Below are positions 9,156 through 16,522 of a DNA stretch of 64,000 nucleotides, piece by piece. Position 1 is the first letter of the stretch; each line of letters begins with the position of its first letter. The position numbers and the translations under genes are program-made. Below the pieces are notes generated by a model. That model was given only the letters and a program-made list of their open reading frames with translations, was not told where the DNA came from and searched no databases. The DNA is from Terriglobia bacterium (lineage in GTDB: Bacteria > Acidobacteriota > Terriglobia > Acidiferrales > UBA7541). The DNA lies in assembly GCA_020073605.1 (NCBI GenBank), contig JAIQEW010000001.1:248001-312000 (forward strand), read 5' to 3'.

Positions 9156-9953
9156 GTGATCCGCAAAGCTTCACGATCGCTTCAAATGATCCTGCTGGGG
9201 TTGACTCTCGCTGCCGGAAGCGGATTCGCCGGCGGGCCACTGCCCCGCGCGGCGAAAACGGAGCTCACCGTATCGGCGGCGATCAGCCTGAAGGACGCGC
9301 TCGATGAAGCGAAGCAGCTCTACACATCAGAAAATCCCAGCGTGTCGGTCGCGTTGAATTACGGCGCTTCGGGAACTCTACAGATCCAGATCGAGCAGGG
9401 CGCGCCCGTTGACATCTTCCTCTCCGCTGCTCCGAAGCAGATGGACGCCCTCGATACGAAGGGGCTTCTGCTCGAAGGAACTCGCAAGAACTTGCTGCTG
9501 AATGAAGTCATTCTGGTTGTTCCGAAGGACTCGACGATCTCAATCACGAGCTTTCAGGGCCTGGCGAAGCCGGAAGTAAAGAGGGTCGCCCTGGGCGAGC
9601 CCGCAACGGTGCCCGCTGGGCAGTACGCGAAGGAAGTCCTTACTTCTCTGGGAATCTACGATGCCGTGAATTCCAAGGCGATTCTGGCGAAGGACGTGCG
9701 GCAGGTGCTCACCTACGTGGAGACGGGAAACGTGGACGCTGGCATCGTCTACGCGACCGACGCCCTTTCGTCCGGGAAAGTGAAAGTGGCCGTGACGGCA
9801 CCGGCAAATTCCCATGCACCGGTGATCTATCCGGCTGCCGTGATCAGAGCCTCGAAGAATCCCGCGGCCGCGCGGCAGTTCTTGGATTTCTTATCGGGCC
9901 CGCGGGGCGGCGCGATCTTCCAGAAGTATGGATTTACGCTCGCGAAGCCGTGA
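9156..9953 (+). CDS. modA: Molybdate ABC transporter substrate-binding protein ModA
   Basis: Periplasmic oxyanion-binding protein, 265 aa from the GTG at 9156, which has a GGAG box 6 nt upstream (a longer frame from 9123 has none). An N-terminal hydrophobic signal segment (MILLGLTLAAGSGFAGG) precedes LTVSAAISLKDALDEA. Ligand-site motifs NYGASGTLQIQIEQGAPVDI and VETGNVDAGIVYATDA are typical of ModA. No modB or modC follows: the next gene is convergent and overlaps the 3' end by 20 nt. The permease must therefore be encoded elsewhere, or this is an orphan binding protein. Confidence 0.9.
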   Translation: MIRKASRSLQMILLGLTLAAGSGFAGGPLPRAAKTELTVSAAISLKDALDEAKQLYTSENPSVSVALNYGASGTLQIQIEQGAPVDIFLSAAPKQMDALDTKGLLLEGTRKNLLLNEVILVVPKDSTISITSFQGLAKPEVKRVALGEPATVPAGQYAKEVLTSLGIYDAVNSKAILAKDVRQVLTYVETGNVDAGIVYATDALSSGKVKVAVTAPANSHAPVIYPAAVIRASKNPAAARQFLDFLSGPRGGAIFQKYGFTLAKP

Positions 9954-10998
9954 CGCGATCCGAGAGCTTCTCGTCGGCGATATGCCGGCCGACCGCCGGA
10001 GCAATCGCGCGAATTTCCTTCATCAACTGGGCGAACTGATCCGGATAGAGGGACTGTACGCCATCGGATAGCGCGCGCTCCGGATCCGGGTGGACTTCGA
10101 TGATCAGCCCATCCGCGCCAGCCGCCACGGCCGCGCGAGCCATCGGCGCGACTTTGTCACGGCGTCCGGTGCCGTGCGAGGGATCCGCAACCACCGGCAG
10201 GTGCGAAAGGCTATGGAGCACGGGAATGGCCGCGATGTCGAGCGTGTTGCGCAGGTACGTATCGAACGTGCGGATGCCCCGCTCGCAGAGAATCACTTTG
10301 TAATTGCCGCCGGCCATGATGTATTCGGCGCTGAGCAGCAGTTCTTCGATCGTGGCCGACATGCCGCGCTTGAGCAGCACCGGCTTATCGACCTCGCCGA
10401 GCCCGCGCAGCAAATGGTAGTTCTGCATGTTGCGAGCGCCCACCTGGAGCACGTCCACGTAAGGCAGCATGAGCGCGATCTGCGAAGGATCCATCACTTC
10501 GCTGACGACGAGCATATTGTTCTTGTCCGCGGCATCGCGCATCAGCTTCAGGCCTTCTTCACCCATGCCCTGAAAGCTGTACGGCGACGACCGCGGCTTG
10601 AACGCGCCTCCGCGAAGCAGCTTCGCTCCGGCTTGAGCCACTTTCGCGGCGATGTCCGCAATCTGCTCGGCCGACTCCACGGCGCACGGTCCGGCCGCCA
10701 CGACGACCTCCTTGCCGCCAATCGTGACGCCCTTGCCCAGATCGATGATCGTGCCTTCGGGACGCACGCTGCGCGCCGCCAATTTGAACGGATGCGAGAT
10801 CCGCACGATTTCTTCCACGCCCGGAGCGGAGCTCAGGGCCAGCAACTCTTCCCGGCGGCGATCGCTATTGCCCACGACTCCGATCACGGTCCTCTCCTTG
10901 CCGCGAATCAAGTGCGCCTCGTACCCGCACTCCTTGATGCGCTCGATGATGTGGTTGATCTGTTCGTCGGTTGCGTCGCCCAGCATGTTGAAAATCAT
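9934..10998 (-). CDS. aroF: 3-deoxy-7-phosphoheptulonate (DAHP) synthase, AroF type with N-terminal regulatory domain
   Basis: First step of the shikimate pathway: PEP plus erythrose-4-phosphate to DAHP. The 354 aa have an N-terminal ferredoxin-like regulatory domain (about 1-75) and the KDO8P/DAHP synthase barrel with [42 protein letters not shown] and [17 protein letters not shown] box lies upstream of the ATG. It is the last gene of the chorismate mutase-pheA-aroF unit, so entry into the pathway is co-regulated with the phenylalanine branch by the upstream Phe leader. Confidence 0.94.
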   Translation of the reverse strand: MIFNMLGDATDEQINHIIERIKECGYEAHLIRGKERTVIGVVGNSDRRREELLALSSAPGVEEIVRISHPFKLAARSVRPEGTIIDLGKGVTIGGKEVVVAAGPCAVESAEQIADIAAKVAQAGAKLLRGGAFKPRSSPYSFQGMGEEGLKLMRDAADKNNMLVVSEVMDPSQIALMLPYVDVLQVGARNMQNYHLLRGLGEVDKPVLLKRGMSATIEELLLSAEYIMAGGNYKVILCERGIRTFDTYLRNTLDIAAIPVLHSLSHLPVVADPSHGTGRRDKVAPMARAAVAAGADGLIIEVHPDPERALSDGVQSLYPDQFAQLMKEIRAIAPAVGRHIADEKLSDRVTASRA

Positions 10999-11018
10999 TT
11001 TCGAGTCCTCGCAAATCT

Positions 11019-11873
11019 CTAAGATTTCTTGCTATCCGATCGCGGCGCGGAAACGTACGACCCGAGAATCCGCAGATCGACGACCAGTTGCTTCAATTCC
11101 TCGAGCGCCGCGGCCACTTCGGGATCGCGCCTCGACGCTTGCAGGTCCAGATAAAACCGGTATTGCCACGGGCTGCCGTGCACGGGCCGGCTCTCGATCT
11201 TCATGAGATTGACGTTCCGGCGCGCGAACGGCTCGAGCGCGTGATAGAGCGCGCCGGGCCGGTGATCGAGCTGAAAAACGAGCGACAGTTTATCGGCGTT
11301 CTCCGGCACGACGGCCGATTCCGAGAGGAGCAGAAAGCGCGTGTAGTTCTCGCGGTTGTCCTCAAGATGCTCGCGCAGAATGACGCCGCCGTAAATTTCC
11401 GCGGCGCGCCGCCCCGCGATCGCCGCGCGCGAGCGGTCGCCCGAGCGAACCACGTCGCGGACACTCCCGGCCGTGTCCTCCGTCGCGATTCTTCTCAAGC
11501 GCGGGTGCGCGCTGAAGAACCGCTCGCACTGCGCGAGGGCCACGGGATGCGATTCGACGACGGCGATTCCGTCGAACGAAGCTCCCGGCGCCGCGATCAA
11601 GTTGTGCACGATCGGAATGATGACCTCCGCCAGAATATTCAGCCGGCTATCCACCAGCAAATCGAACGACCTGTGGACCGGGCCAGCGAGACTGTTTTCA
11701 ATCGGCGCGAGGATGTAATCCGCGACGCCGTCGCGGATCGCGCTGAAAGCAGCCTCGAACGTCGGGCGCGGCACGAGCGAAATCCCTTCGCCGAGGAGTC
11801 TTACCGCGGCCTCCTCGCTGAAGGCTCCGCGCTCCCCTTGAAAGGCCACGCGCGCGTTTTTGGCGACGTTCAT
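11019..11873 (-). CDS. pheA: Prephenate dehydratase PheA
   Basis: Converts prephenate to phenylpyruvate. The 284 aa begin VAFQGERGAFSEEAAV, with the catalytic-domain motif DYILAPIENSLAGPVHRSFDLL. A C-terminal ACT domain carries the Phe-binding motif RPGALYHALEPFARRNVNLMK and ESRP, indicating allosteric inhibition by phenylalanine. The ATG overlaps the stop of the upstream chorismate mutase gene (ATGA). Together they act as a split P-protein. Confidence 0.95.
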   Translation of the reverse strand: MNVAKNARVAFQGERGAFSEEAAVRLLGEGISLVPRPTFEAAFSAIRDGVADYILAPIENSLAGPVHRSFDLLVDSRLNILAEVIIPIVHNLIAAPGASFDGIAVVESHPVALAQCERFFSAHPRLRRIATEDTAGSVRDVVRSGDRSRAAIAGRRAAEIYGGVILREHLEDNRENYTRFLLLSESAVVPENADKLSLVFQLDHRPGALYHALEPFARRNVNLMKIESRPVHGSPWQYRFYLDLQASRRDPEVAAALEELKQLVVDLRILGSYVSAPRSDSKKS

Positions 11874-12214
11874 TTTCTCCAGCGCCGTCGTGACTTGCGA
11901 CGCTCCCCGCGCGTTCCAGCCGGAACCGGATGCGCATGGCCCGGCTTCGCGAAGCCGTGGCTTTCCTGGGTGCGAATCGATTCGTCGAGAATGAACTGAT
12001 AAATCCTCTCTATGGTCGCATTGTCGAGCGGGCCGGGGTTTGCGGCCTTCATGCGCGAGAGAATCTCCTGTTCGCGTGCCGGGGCACGGAGCGCCACGCC
12101 CTCTTCCTGCTTCAGGCGGCCGACCTCGACCGCGAGCTGGGCGCGCAGGTTCAGCAGGTGCAGCATGGCCGTATCGATCGCGTCGATTTTCTTTCGCCAG
12201 TCGTCGATTTTCAT
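11870..12214 (-). CDS. Chorismate mutase (AroQ class)
   Basis: Rearranges chorismate to prephenate. The 114 aa are all-helical AroQ type: WRKKIDAIDTAMLHLLNLRA, then VALRAPAREQEILSRM and IERIYQFILDESIRTQE. The start is the ATG at 12212-12214; frames extending further upstream would run into the terminator. The C-terminal 25 residues are Arg/Lys-rich and variable. First structural gene of the Phe operon, directly behind the attenuator at 12261-12295. Confidence 0.9.
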   Translation of the reverse strand: MKIDDWRKKIDAIDTAMLHLLNLRAQLAVEVGRLKQEEGVALRAPAREQEILSRMKAANPGPLDNATIERIYQFILDESIRTQESHGFAKPGHAHPVPAGTRGERRKSRRRWRK

Positions 12215-12260
12215 AGCGCTCCCGTTGCCTCTACGGCGGTTGGTATGGGGCCCGCGCAAC

Positions 12261-12295
12261 AAAAAAGGCCGCGTCTCCGTTCGGAGGTCGCGGCC
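12261..12295 (-). terminator. Intrinsic terminator / attenuator in front of the chorismate mutase-pheA-aroF operon
   Basis: Minus strand: GGCCGCGACCTCCG, a short loop, CGGAGACGCGGCC, then six T residues (12266-12261). The stem is about 13 bp with one mismatch. It lies 46 nt before the first structural gene and downstream of its own promoter and leader ORF, so it is an attenuator rather than the end of another gene. Confidence 0.85.
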
Positions 12296-12320
12296 CGGTT
12301 CTCGAAACTTTGTGCGGCTT

Positions 12321-12416
12321 CTAGCTGCCTACTTCATCCGCGCGCGTCTCGCCGGCCCGCTCCCCCGTAAAGGAGAAGCGGTAGGTAAAGGCGAAATAGC
12401 TGGAGTTCAGTTGCAT
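12321..12416 (-). CDS. Phe/Tyr-rich leader peptide (PheL-like)
   Basis: A 31-codon ORF that starts MQLNSSYFAFTYRFSFT and stops at TAG 12321-12323, 25 nt before the terminator stem. Within codons 7-16 there are four Phe and two Tyr. This parallels the PheL leader of enterobacteria in design but not in sequence. With the terminator that follows, ribosome stalling on Phe codons under phenylalanine limitation is predicted to allow read-through into the Phe operon. Function inferred from architecture. Confidence 0.78.
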   Translation of the reverse strand: MQLNSSYFAFTYRFSFTGERAGETRADEVGS

Positions 12417-12470
12417 CGCGCGCTCTCGGCTATCCTTCGTGTTTCCGTCTCACCAGCCAACCGAAATCTC

Positions 12471-12499
12471 ACTATATAAAACGCTCCCGGACCCGTCAA
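12471..12499 (-). promoter_or_regulatory. Sigma-70 type promoter of the Phe leader/operon
   Basis: Minus strand: TTGACG at 12499-12494, a 17-nt spacer, and TATAGT at 12476-12471. Both boxes differ from consensus at one or two positions. Predicted transcription start is near 12464, about 48 nt before the leader ATG. Confidence 0.68.
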
Positions 12500-12559
12500 G
12501 CGGTTCCTTGGCGCGGATCGCCATAAGCCGGAGTTATACCGTTTGCAAGAATTGCAAAT

Positions 12560-12588
12560 TTGACTTATCCCGCAGAATCGGGCTTACT
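12560..12588 (+). promoter_or_regulatory. Weak candidate promoter for the ilv leader
   Basis: TTGACT at 12560-12565, 17-nt spacer, CTTACT at 12583-12588. The -35 is good and the -10 poor. It would place the transcription start about 75 nt before the leader ATG at 12672. No better pair was found between 12500 and 12670. Confidence 0.25.
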
Positions 12589-12671
12589 TGGCGGTAGAGC
12601 AGAACGGCGCTGCGAAAGCACGGGAATCGCGGCGGGGCTCGAAGCCGAGGAAACCGATTGTCGATTCTGAA

Positions 12672-12746
12672 ATGAGACGTTACTCTATGACGCGACAAAT
12701 CAGCTATCCCGTATACGTAATCATCGGGTGGGGGCCGCCCGTCTAA
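12672..12746 (+). CDS. Ile/Val-rich leader peptide of the ilvDC operon
   Basis: A 24-codon ORF with a first ATG at 12672 and a second in-frame ATG at 12687. Its C-terminal part reads QISYPVYVIIGWGPPV, with three Ile and three Val among the last 15 codons, and it ends at TAA 12744-12746. A 6-bp hairpin (CTAAGC/GCTTAG) overlaps the stop codon, and the terminator begins 20 nt later. Position and codon content match an ilv attenuation leader. No Shine-Dalgarno is obvious. Confidence 0.72.
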   Translation: MRRYSMTRQISYPVYVIIGWGPPV

Positions 12747-12765
12747 GCCACGCTTAGGCGCATGC

Positions 12766-12803
12766 GCCCCGCACCTGGAGACAGGTCGCGGGGCTTTTTG
12801 TTT
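12766..12803 (+). terminator. Intrinsic terminator / attenuator in front of ilvD
   Basis: GCCCCGC-ACCTG, a GAGA tetraloop, CAGGT-C-GCGGGGC (12 bp with one bulged C), followed by TTTTTGTTTT. It is 28 nt before the ilvD ATG and downstream of the Ile/Val leader ORF. CCCCGC at 12767-12772 in the 5' arm can alternatively pair with GTGGGG at 12728-12733 inside the leader ORF, a possible antiterminator. Confidence 0.85.
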
Positions 12804-12830
12804 TAGGGACAGCCGAAGGACCACGAAGAC

Positions 12831-14480
12831 ATGCAAAGCGACGCAATCAAAAAAGGAATTGCACGAGCGCCCGCACGGGCGATGTTGAAAGCCACCGGTC
12901 TGACGGACGCGGACCTGGCGAAGCCGCTCGTCGCCATCGCGAATACCTGGTCGGACGTGACGCCGTGCAACTCGCATCTGCGCGGCATCGCCGACAAGGT
13001 CAGAGAAGGGATTCGCGCCGCGGGCGGGACTCCGATCGAATGCAACACGATCGTCATTTCCGACGGGATCTCGATGGGAACCGAGGGCATGAAAGGCTCG
13101 CTGGTTTCCCGGGAAGTGATTGCGGACTCGATCGAACTTTTCGTGCGCTCGCACTCGTTTGACGCCGCGGTGGCGATCTGCGGCTGCGACAAGACGATTC
13201 CCGGCACGGTGATGGCTCTCGCGCGGCTGAACCTCCCTTCCCTTTCGCTCTATGGCGGTTCGATCATGCCCGGGCACTATCACGGGCACGACGTCACGAT
13301 TCAGGACGTTTTTGAAGCTCCCGGCGCGTTCGCAACCGGCAAGATGAGCGAGAAGGACGTCTGCGACCTCGAAAACGTCGCGTGCCCCGGCGCCGGAGCG
13401 TGCGGCGGCCAATTCACGGCCAACACGATGGCCACGGCGATCACGTTTCTGGGAATCTCGCCCATGGGAGCAAACGAAATTCCCGCGATCCATCCGGCGA
13501 AAGCGCAATCGGCGATCGACTGCGGCAAGCTGGTGATGCAGCTTTTCGCCAAAGATATCCGCCCAAAGCAGATCATCACGCAAGCGTCGCTTCGCAATGC
13601 CATCGCGTCCGTTGCCGCCACGGGCGGCTCGACAAACGCCGTGCTTCACCTGCTCGCGATCGCGCGCGATGCCGGCGTGCCCTTCACAATCGACGAGTTC
13701 GACAAAGTCTCTTCAAAAACTCCCGTGCTGGCCGATCTGAAACCCGGCGGCCGCTTTACCGCGCCGGACATGTTTGCGGCGGGCGGAATGCGATTGCTCG
13801 GCAAGCGATTGCAGGAAGCGGGCCTGCTGACGGACGGCATCACCGCATCATGCAAGAATCTATTCGAAGAAATTCGCGACGCGCGCGAAACACCGAACCA
13901 GGAAGTGATTCGCCCGCTTTCGAATCCGATCAAGAAGGACGGCGGCCTCGCGATTCTGCGCGGCTCGCTCGCTCCCGACGGCTGCGTCGTCAAGCTATCC
14001 GGCCATGAAAGAGTCTTTCACAGCGGCCCGGCGCGCGTTTTCGATTCGGAGGAAAGCTGCTTCGAAGCCGTGCAGCAGCGGAAGATCAAGCCCGGCGACG
14101 TGGTCGTGATCCGCTACGAAGGACCGAAGGGCGGACCGGGGATGCGCGAGATGCTCGCGGTCACGGCCGCGCTGGTCGGCCAGGGACTCGGCGATTCGAT
14201 TGCGCTCATCACGGACGGCCGCTTCAGCGGCGCGACGCACGGGCTGATGGTCGGCCACGTGGCCCCGGAAGCGGCGCACGGCGGCCCGATCGCGTTCGTG
14301 CGCGACGGCGACAAGATCACGCTCGACGTTCGCGCGAGACGGCTCGACGTGGAGGCCAATCTCGACGAGCGCCGCGCACAATGGAAGGCACCGGCGCCGC
14401 GCTACACGAGCGGCGTGATGGCGAAGTACGCGAAGCTCGTTTCCTCGGCGTCCGAGGGCGCGATCACGAGCGCCGCATAG
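12831..14480 (+). CDS. ilvD: Dihydroxy-acid dehydratase IlvD
   Basis: Dehydrates 2,3-dihydroxy acids to the keto acids of Ile and Val. The 549 aa carry the Fe-S ligands and family motifs: [17 protein letters not shown] (Cys46), [14 protein letters not shown], and [17 protein letters not shown]. Also present are the substrate-site motif [14 protein letters not shown] and [18 protein letters not shown] near the C-terminus. First structural gene after the Ile/Val leader and attenuator; ilvC follows after 29 nt. Confidence 0.96.
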   Translation: MQSDAIKKGIARAPARAMLKATGLTDADLAKPLVAIANTWSDVTPCNSHLRGIADKVREGIRAAGGTPIECNTIVISDGISMGTEGMKGSLVSREVIADSIELFVRSHSFDAAVAICGCDKTIPGTVMALARLNLPSLSLYGGSIMPGHYHGHDVTIQDVFEAPGAFATGKMSEKDVCDLENVACPGAGACGGQFTANTMATAITFLGISPMGANEIPAIHPAKAQSAIDCGKLVMQLFAKDIRPKQIITQASLRNAIASVAATGGSTNAVLHLLAIARDAGVPFTIDEFDKVSSKTPVLADLKPGGRFTAPDMFAAGGMRLLGKRLQEAGLLTDGITASCKNLFEEIRDARETPNQEVIRPLSNPIKKDGGLAILRGSLAPDGCVVKLSGHERVFHSGPARVFDSEESCFEAVQQRKIKPGDVVVIRYEGPKGGPGMREMLAVTAALVGQGLGDSIALITDGRFSGATHGLMVGHVAPEAAHGGPIAFVRDGDKITLDVRARRLDVEANLDERRAQWKAPAPRYTSGVMAKYAKLVSSASEGAITSAA

Positions 14481-14509
14481 ACTTTTTGCAATCCTTAAGG
14501 AGAAAACAC

Positions 14510-15529
14510 ATGGCAAAGATGTATTGGGAGAAAGACGCAAGTCCGAAGGCGCTCGAAGGGAAGCGCATCGCCGTGCTCGGCTACGGCAGCCAGGGACGCG
14601 GTCATGCGTTGAACTTGCGCGACAGCAAGCTCAACGTGGTCGTCGGGCTGCGCCAGGGCGGGCCTTCGTGGAAGCAAGGCGAGCAGGACGGCTGGAAACT
14701 GCTCTCGCCTGCGGAAGCTTCGAAAGGCGCCGACGTAATCGTAATGCTCGCGCCGGATATGGCCCAGCCCGCTATATACAAGAACGAGATCGCTCCAAAC
14801 CTCAAGCCGGGAACCATGCTGCTGTTTTCCCACGGCTTCAACATTCACTACGGCCAGATTGCGCCGCCCAAGGACGTGGACGTGACCATGGTGGCTCCAA
14901 AGGGGCCCGGCAACCTGGTCCGCAGGCAATTTGAGGAAGGCCGCGGAGTGCCGTGCCTTCTTGCGGTCCATCAGGACGCTTCCGGGCACGCTTTTGACCG
15001 CACGCTCGCTTACGCGCACGCCATCGGGGGCACGCGGCCCGGCGTCATCGAGACCACCTTTGCCGAGGAAACGGAAACCGATCTGTTCGGCGAGCAGGCC
15101 GTTCTTTGCGGAGGGGCTCGCGCGCTGATTCAGGCCGGCTGGGAGACGCTGGTCGAGGCCGGATATCAGCCCGAGGCCGCGTATTTCGAGTGCCTGCACG
15201 AGCTGAAGCTGATCGTGGATCTCATTCAAGAAGGCGGGATCGCCAAGATGCACCAGTTCGTAAGCGAAACGGCTAAGTTCGGCGACATCACGCGCGGCGA
15301 GCGCGTGATCGACCAGCACGTCCGTGAAAACATGAAGAAGATCCTTGAGGAAATCCAGTCCGGCGCGTTCGCCAAGGAATGGGTGCTCGAAAATCAGGCC
15401 GGGCGCCCGCACTACGCGAAGTTGCTTGGGCGCAACGCGAATCATCCGATCGAGAAGGTCGGCGTAGAACTGCGGAAGCAAATGTCGTGGCTGAAACCCG
15501 AGAGTGCGGCGGCTCGAGGCCAGAAGTGA
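14510..15529 (+). CDS. ilvC: Ketol-acid reductoisomerase IlvC (class I)
   Basis: NADPH-dependent isomeroreductase of Ile/Val/Leu synthesis, 339 aa, the class I length. The start is the ATG at 14510 with AAGGAG 7 nt upstream; a longer frame from 14381 overlaps ilvD and is rejected. Rossmann motif [19 protein letters not shown], then [21 protein letters not shown], and the knotted domain with [18 protein letters not shown] and [13 protein letters not shown]. Co-transcribed with ilvD; no ilvB/ilvN gene is nearby. Confidence 0.96.
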   Translation: MAKMYWEKDASPKALEGKRIAVLGYGSQGRGHALNLRDSKLNVVVGLRQGGPSWKQGEQDGWKLLSPAEASKGADVIVMLAPDMAQPAIYKNEIAPNLKPGTMLLFSHGFNIHYGQIAPPKDVDVTMVAPKGPGNLVRRQFEEGRGVPCLLAVHQDASGHAFDRTLAYAHAIGGTRPGVIETTFAEETETDLFGEQAVLCGGARALIQAGWETLVEAGYQPEAAYFECLHELKLIVDLIQEGGIAKMHQFVSETAKFGDITRGERVIDQHVRENMKKILEEIQSGAFAKEWVLENQAGRPHYAKLLGRNANHPIEKVGVELRKQMSWLKPESAAARGQK

Positions 15530-15598
15530 CTAGAGGGCTGCGGCATCTCGCAGCGGCGCTCGTACCGCACTGCACAAGATGAGCGGCACGGAGTAGTG

Positions 15599-16465
15599 AT
15601 GGCCGGCACACTACTCTTTCGCCGCGTCGCCGTCATCGGTACGGGCCTGATCGGCGGGTCTTTCGCCCTCGCCCTGCGAAAACAGTTTCCCAAGATTTCA
15701 GTGGTTGGCTATGGCCGCGCCGGCTCGATGGAGCAGGCGCGCGCGCGCGGCGCGATTGACGAGTCCGCAACCGATCTCGCGAGCGCCGTGCGAGGCGCCG
15801 ATCTGGTGTACGTCGCCCTGCCGATCGGAGCGGCGATCGAATCGCTCGCCACGATTGCAAAATCCGCAGAGCCGCATGCCCTGGTCACCGATGCGTGCAG
15901 CACAAAGGCTATAGTCTGCCGCACAGCGAAGGAACACTTTCGGACCGGGGCGCGCTTTCTCGGCGGACATCCCATGGCCGGAAAAGAGAAGTCCGGAGTG
16001 GAAAACGCGGACGCGGAACTCTTCCGCGGGGCAACCTATGCCCTGATTGGTTCGGAGGGCGATTCCGATCCGCGCGTGAAGGAATTCGCCGAGATCGTTC
16101 GCAGGATCGGCGCGCAGCCGGTCTGGTGCGACGCCGATACCCACGACTGGGCAGTCGGAATCGTGTCTCACCTCCCCCAGCTCGTTTCCATCGCGCTCGC
16201 GGGCGTGGTCCGCGACGAGACCGACGAAACGGGCATGCCGCTCACGCTCGCCGGGCCGGGACTTCAGGACATGTTGCGGCTAGCGGGGAGCCCTTACGAG
16301 GTCTGGCGAGATATCTTCCTCACGAATACGGAAAACGCGGCGCGCGCGCTCGACCGGATCGCGCAGGCGGTGGACCATCTGAGAACGCATCTCGCAAGCA
16401 AAGACCTCGAGCAGGAATTCCAGGCCGCCAACGAACTCTACAAACAACTGCGCAAGCAGCGGTAA
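15599..16465 (+). CDS. tyrA: Prephenate dehydrogenase TyrA
   Basis: Oxidative decarboxylation of prephenate to hydroxyphenylpyruvate in tyrosine synthesis. The 288 aa have an N-terminal NAD(P) Rossmann motif AVIGTGLIGGSFALAL, the catalytic segment GGHPMAGKEKSGVENADAEL, and helical-domain motif VGIVSHLPQLVSIALAG. The ATG at 15599 has GGAG 5 nt upstream; a GTG three bases earlier is too close to it. No ACT domain is attached. Located 69 nt after ilvC, possibly read through from it. Confidence 0.92.
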   Translation: MAGTLLFRRVAVIGTGLIGGSFALALRKQFPKISVVGYGRAGSMEQARARGAIDESATDLASAVRGADLVYVALPIGAAIESLATIAKSAEPHALVTDACSTKAIVCRTAKEHFRTGARFLGGHPMAGKEKSGVENADAELFRGATYALIGSEGDSDPRVKEFAEIVRRIGAQPVWCDADTHDWAVGIVSHLPQLVSIALAGVVRDETDETGMPLTLAGPGLQDMLRLAGSPYEVWRDIFLTNTENAARALDRIAQAVDHLRTHLASKDLEQEFQAANELYKQLRKQR

Positions 16466-16522
16466 TCCCGCGGGGAAACTACAGAGGCTTTTTCAGAGCA
16501 GGTTGCGGCCGGAGGCGTCTCT

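Noticed and set aside
14381-14509. N-terminal extension of IlvC
   Set aside because: It lies within the ilvD coding region in another frame. The ATG at 14510 has a good AAGGAG and matches the family start.
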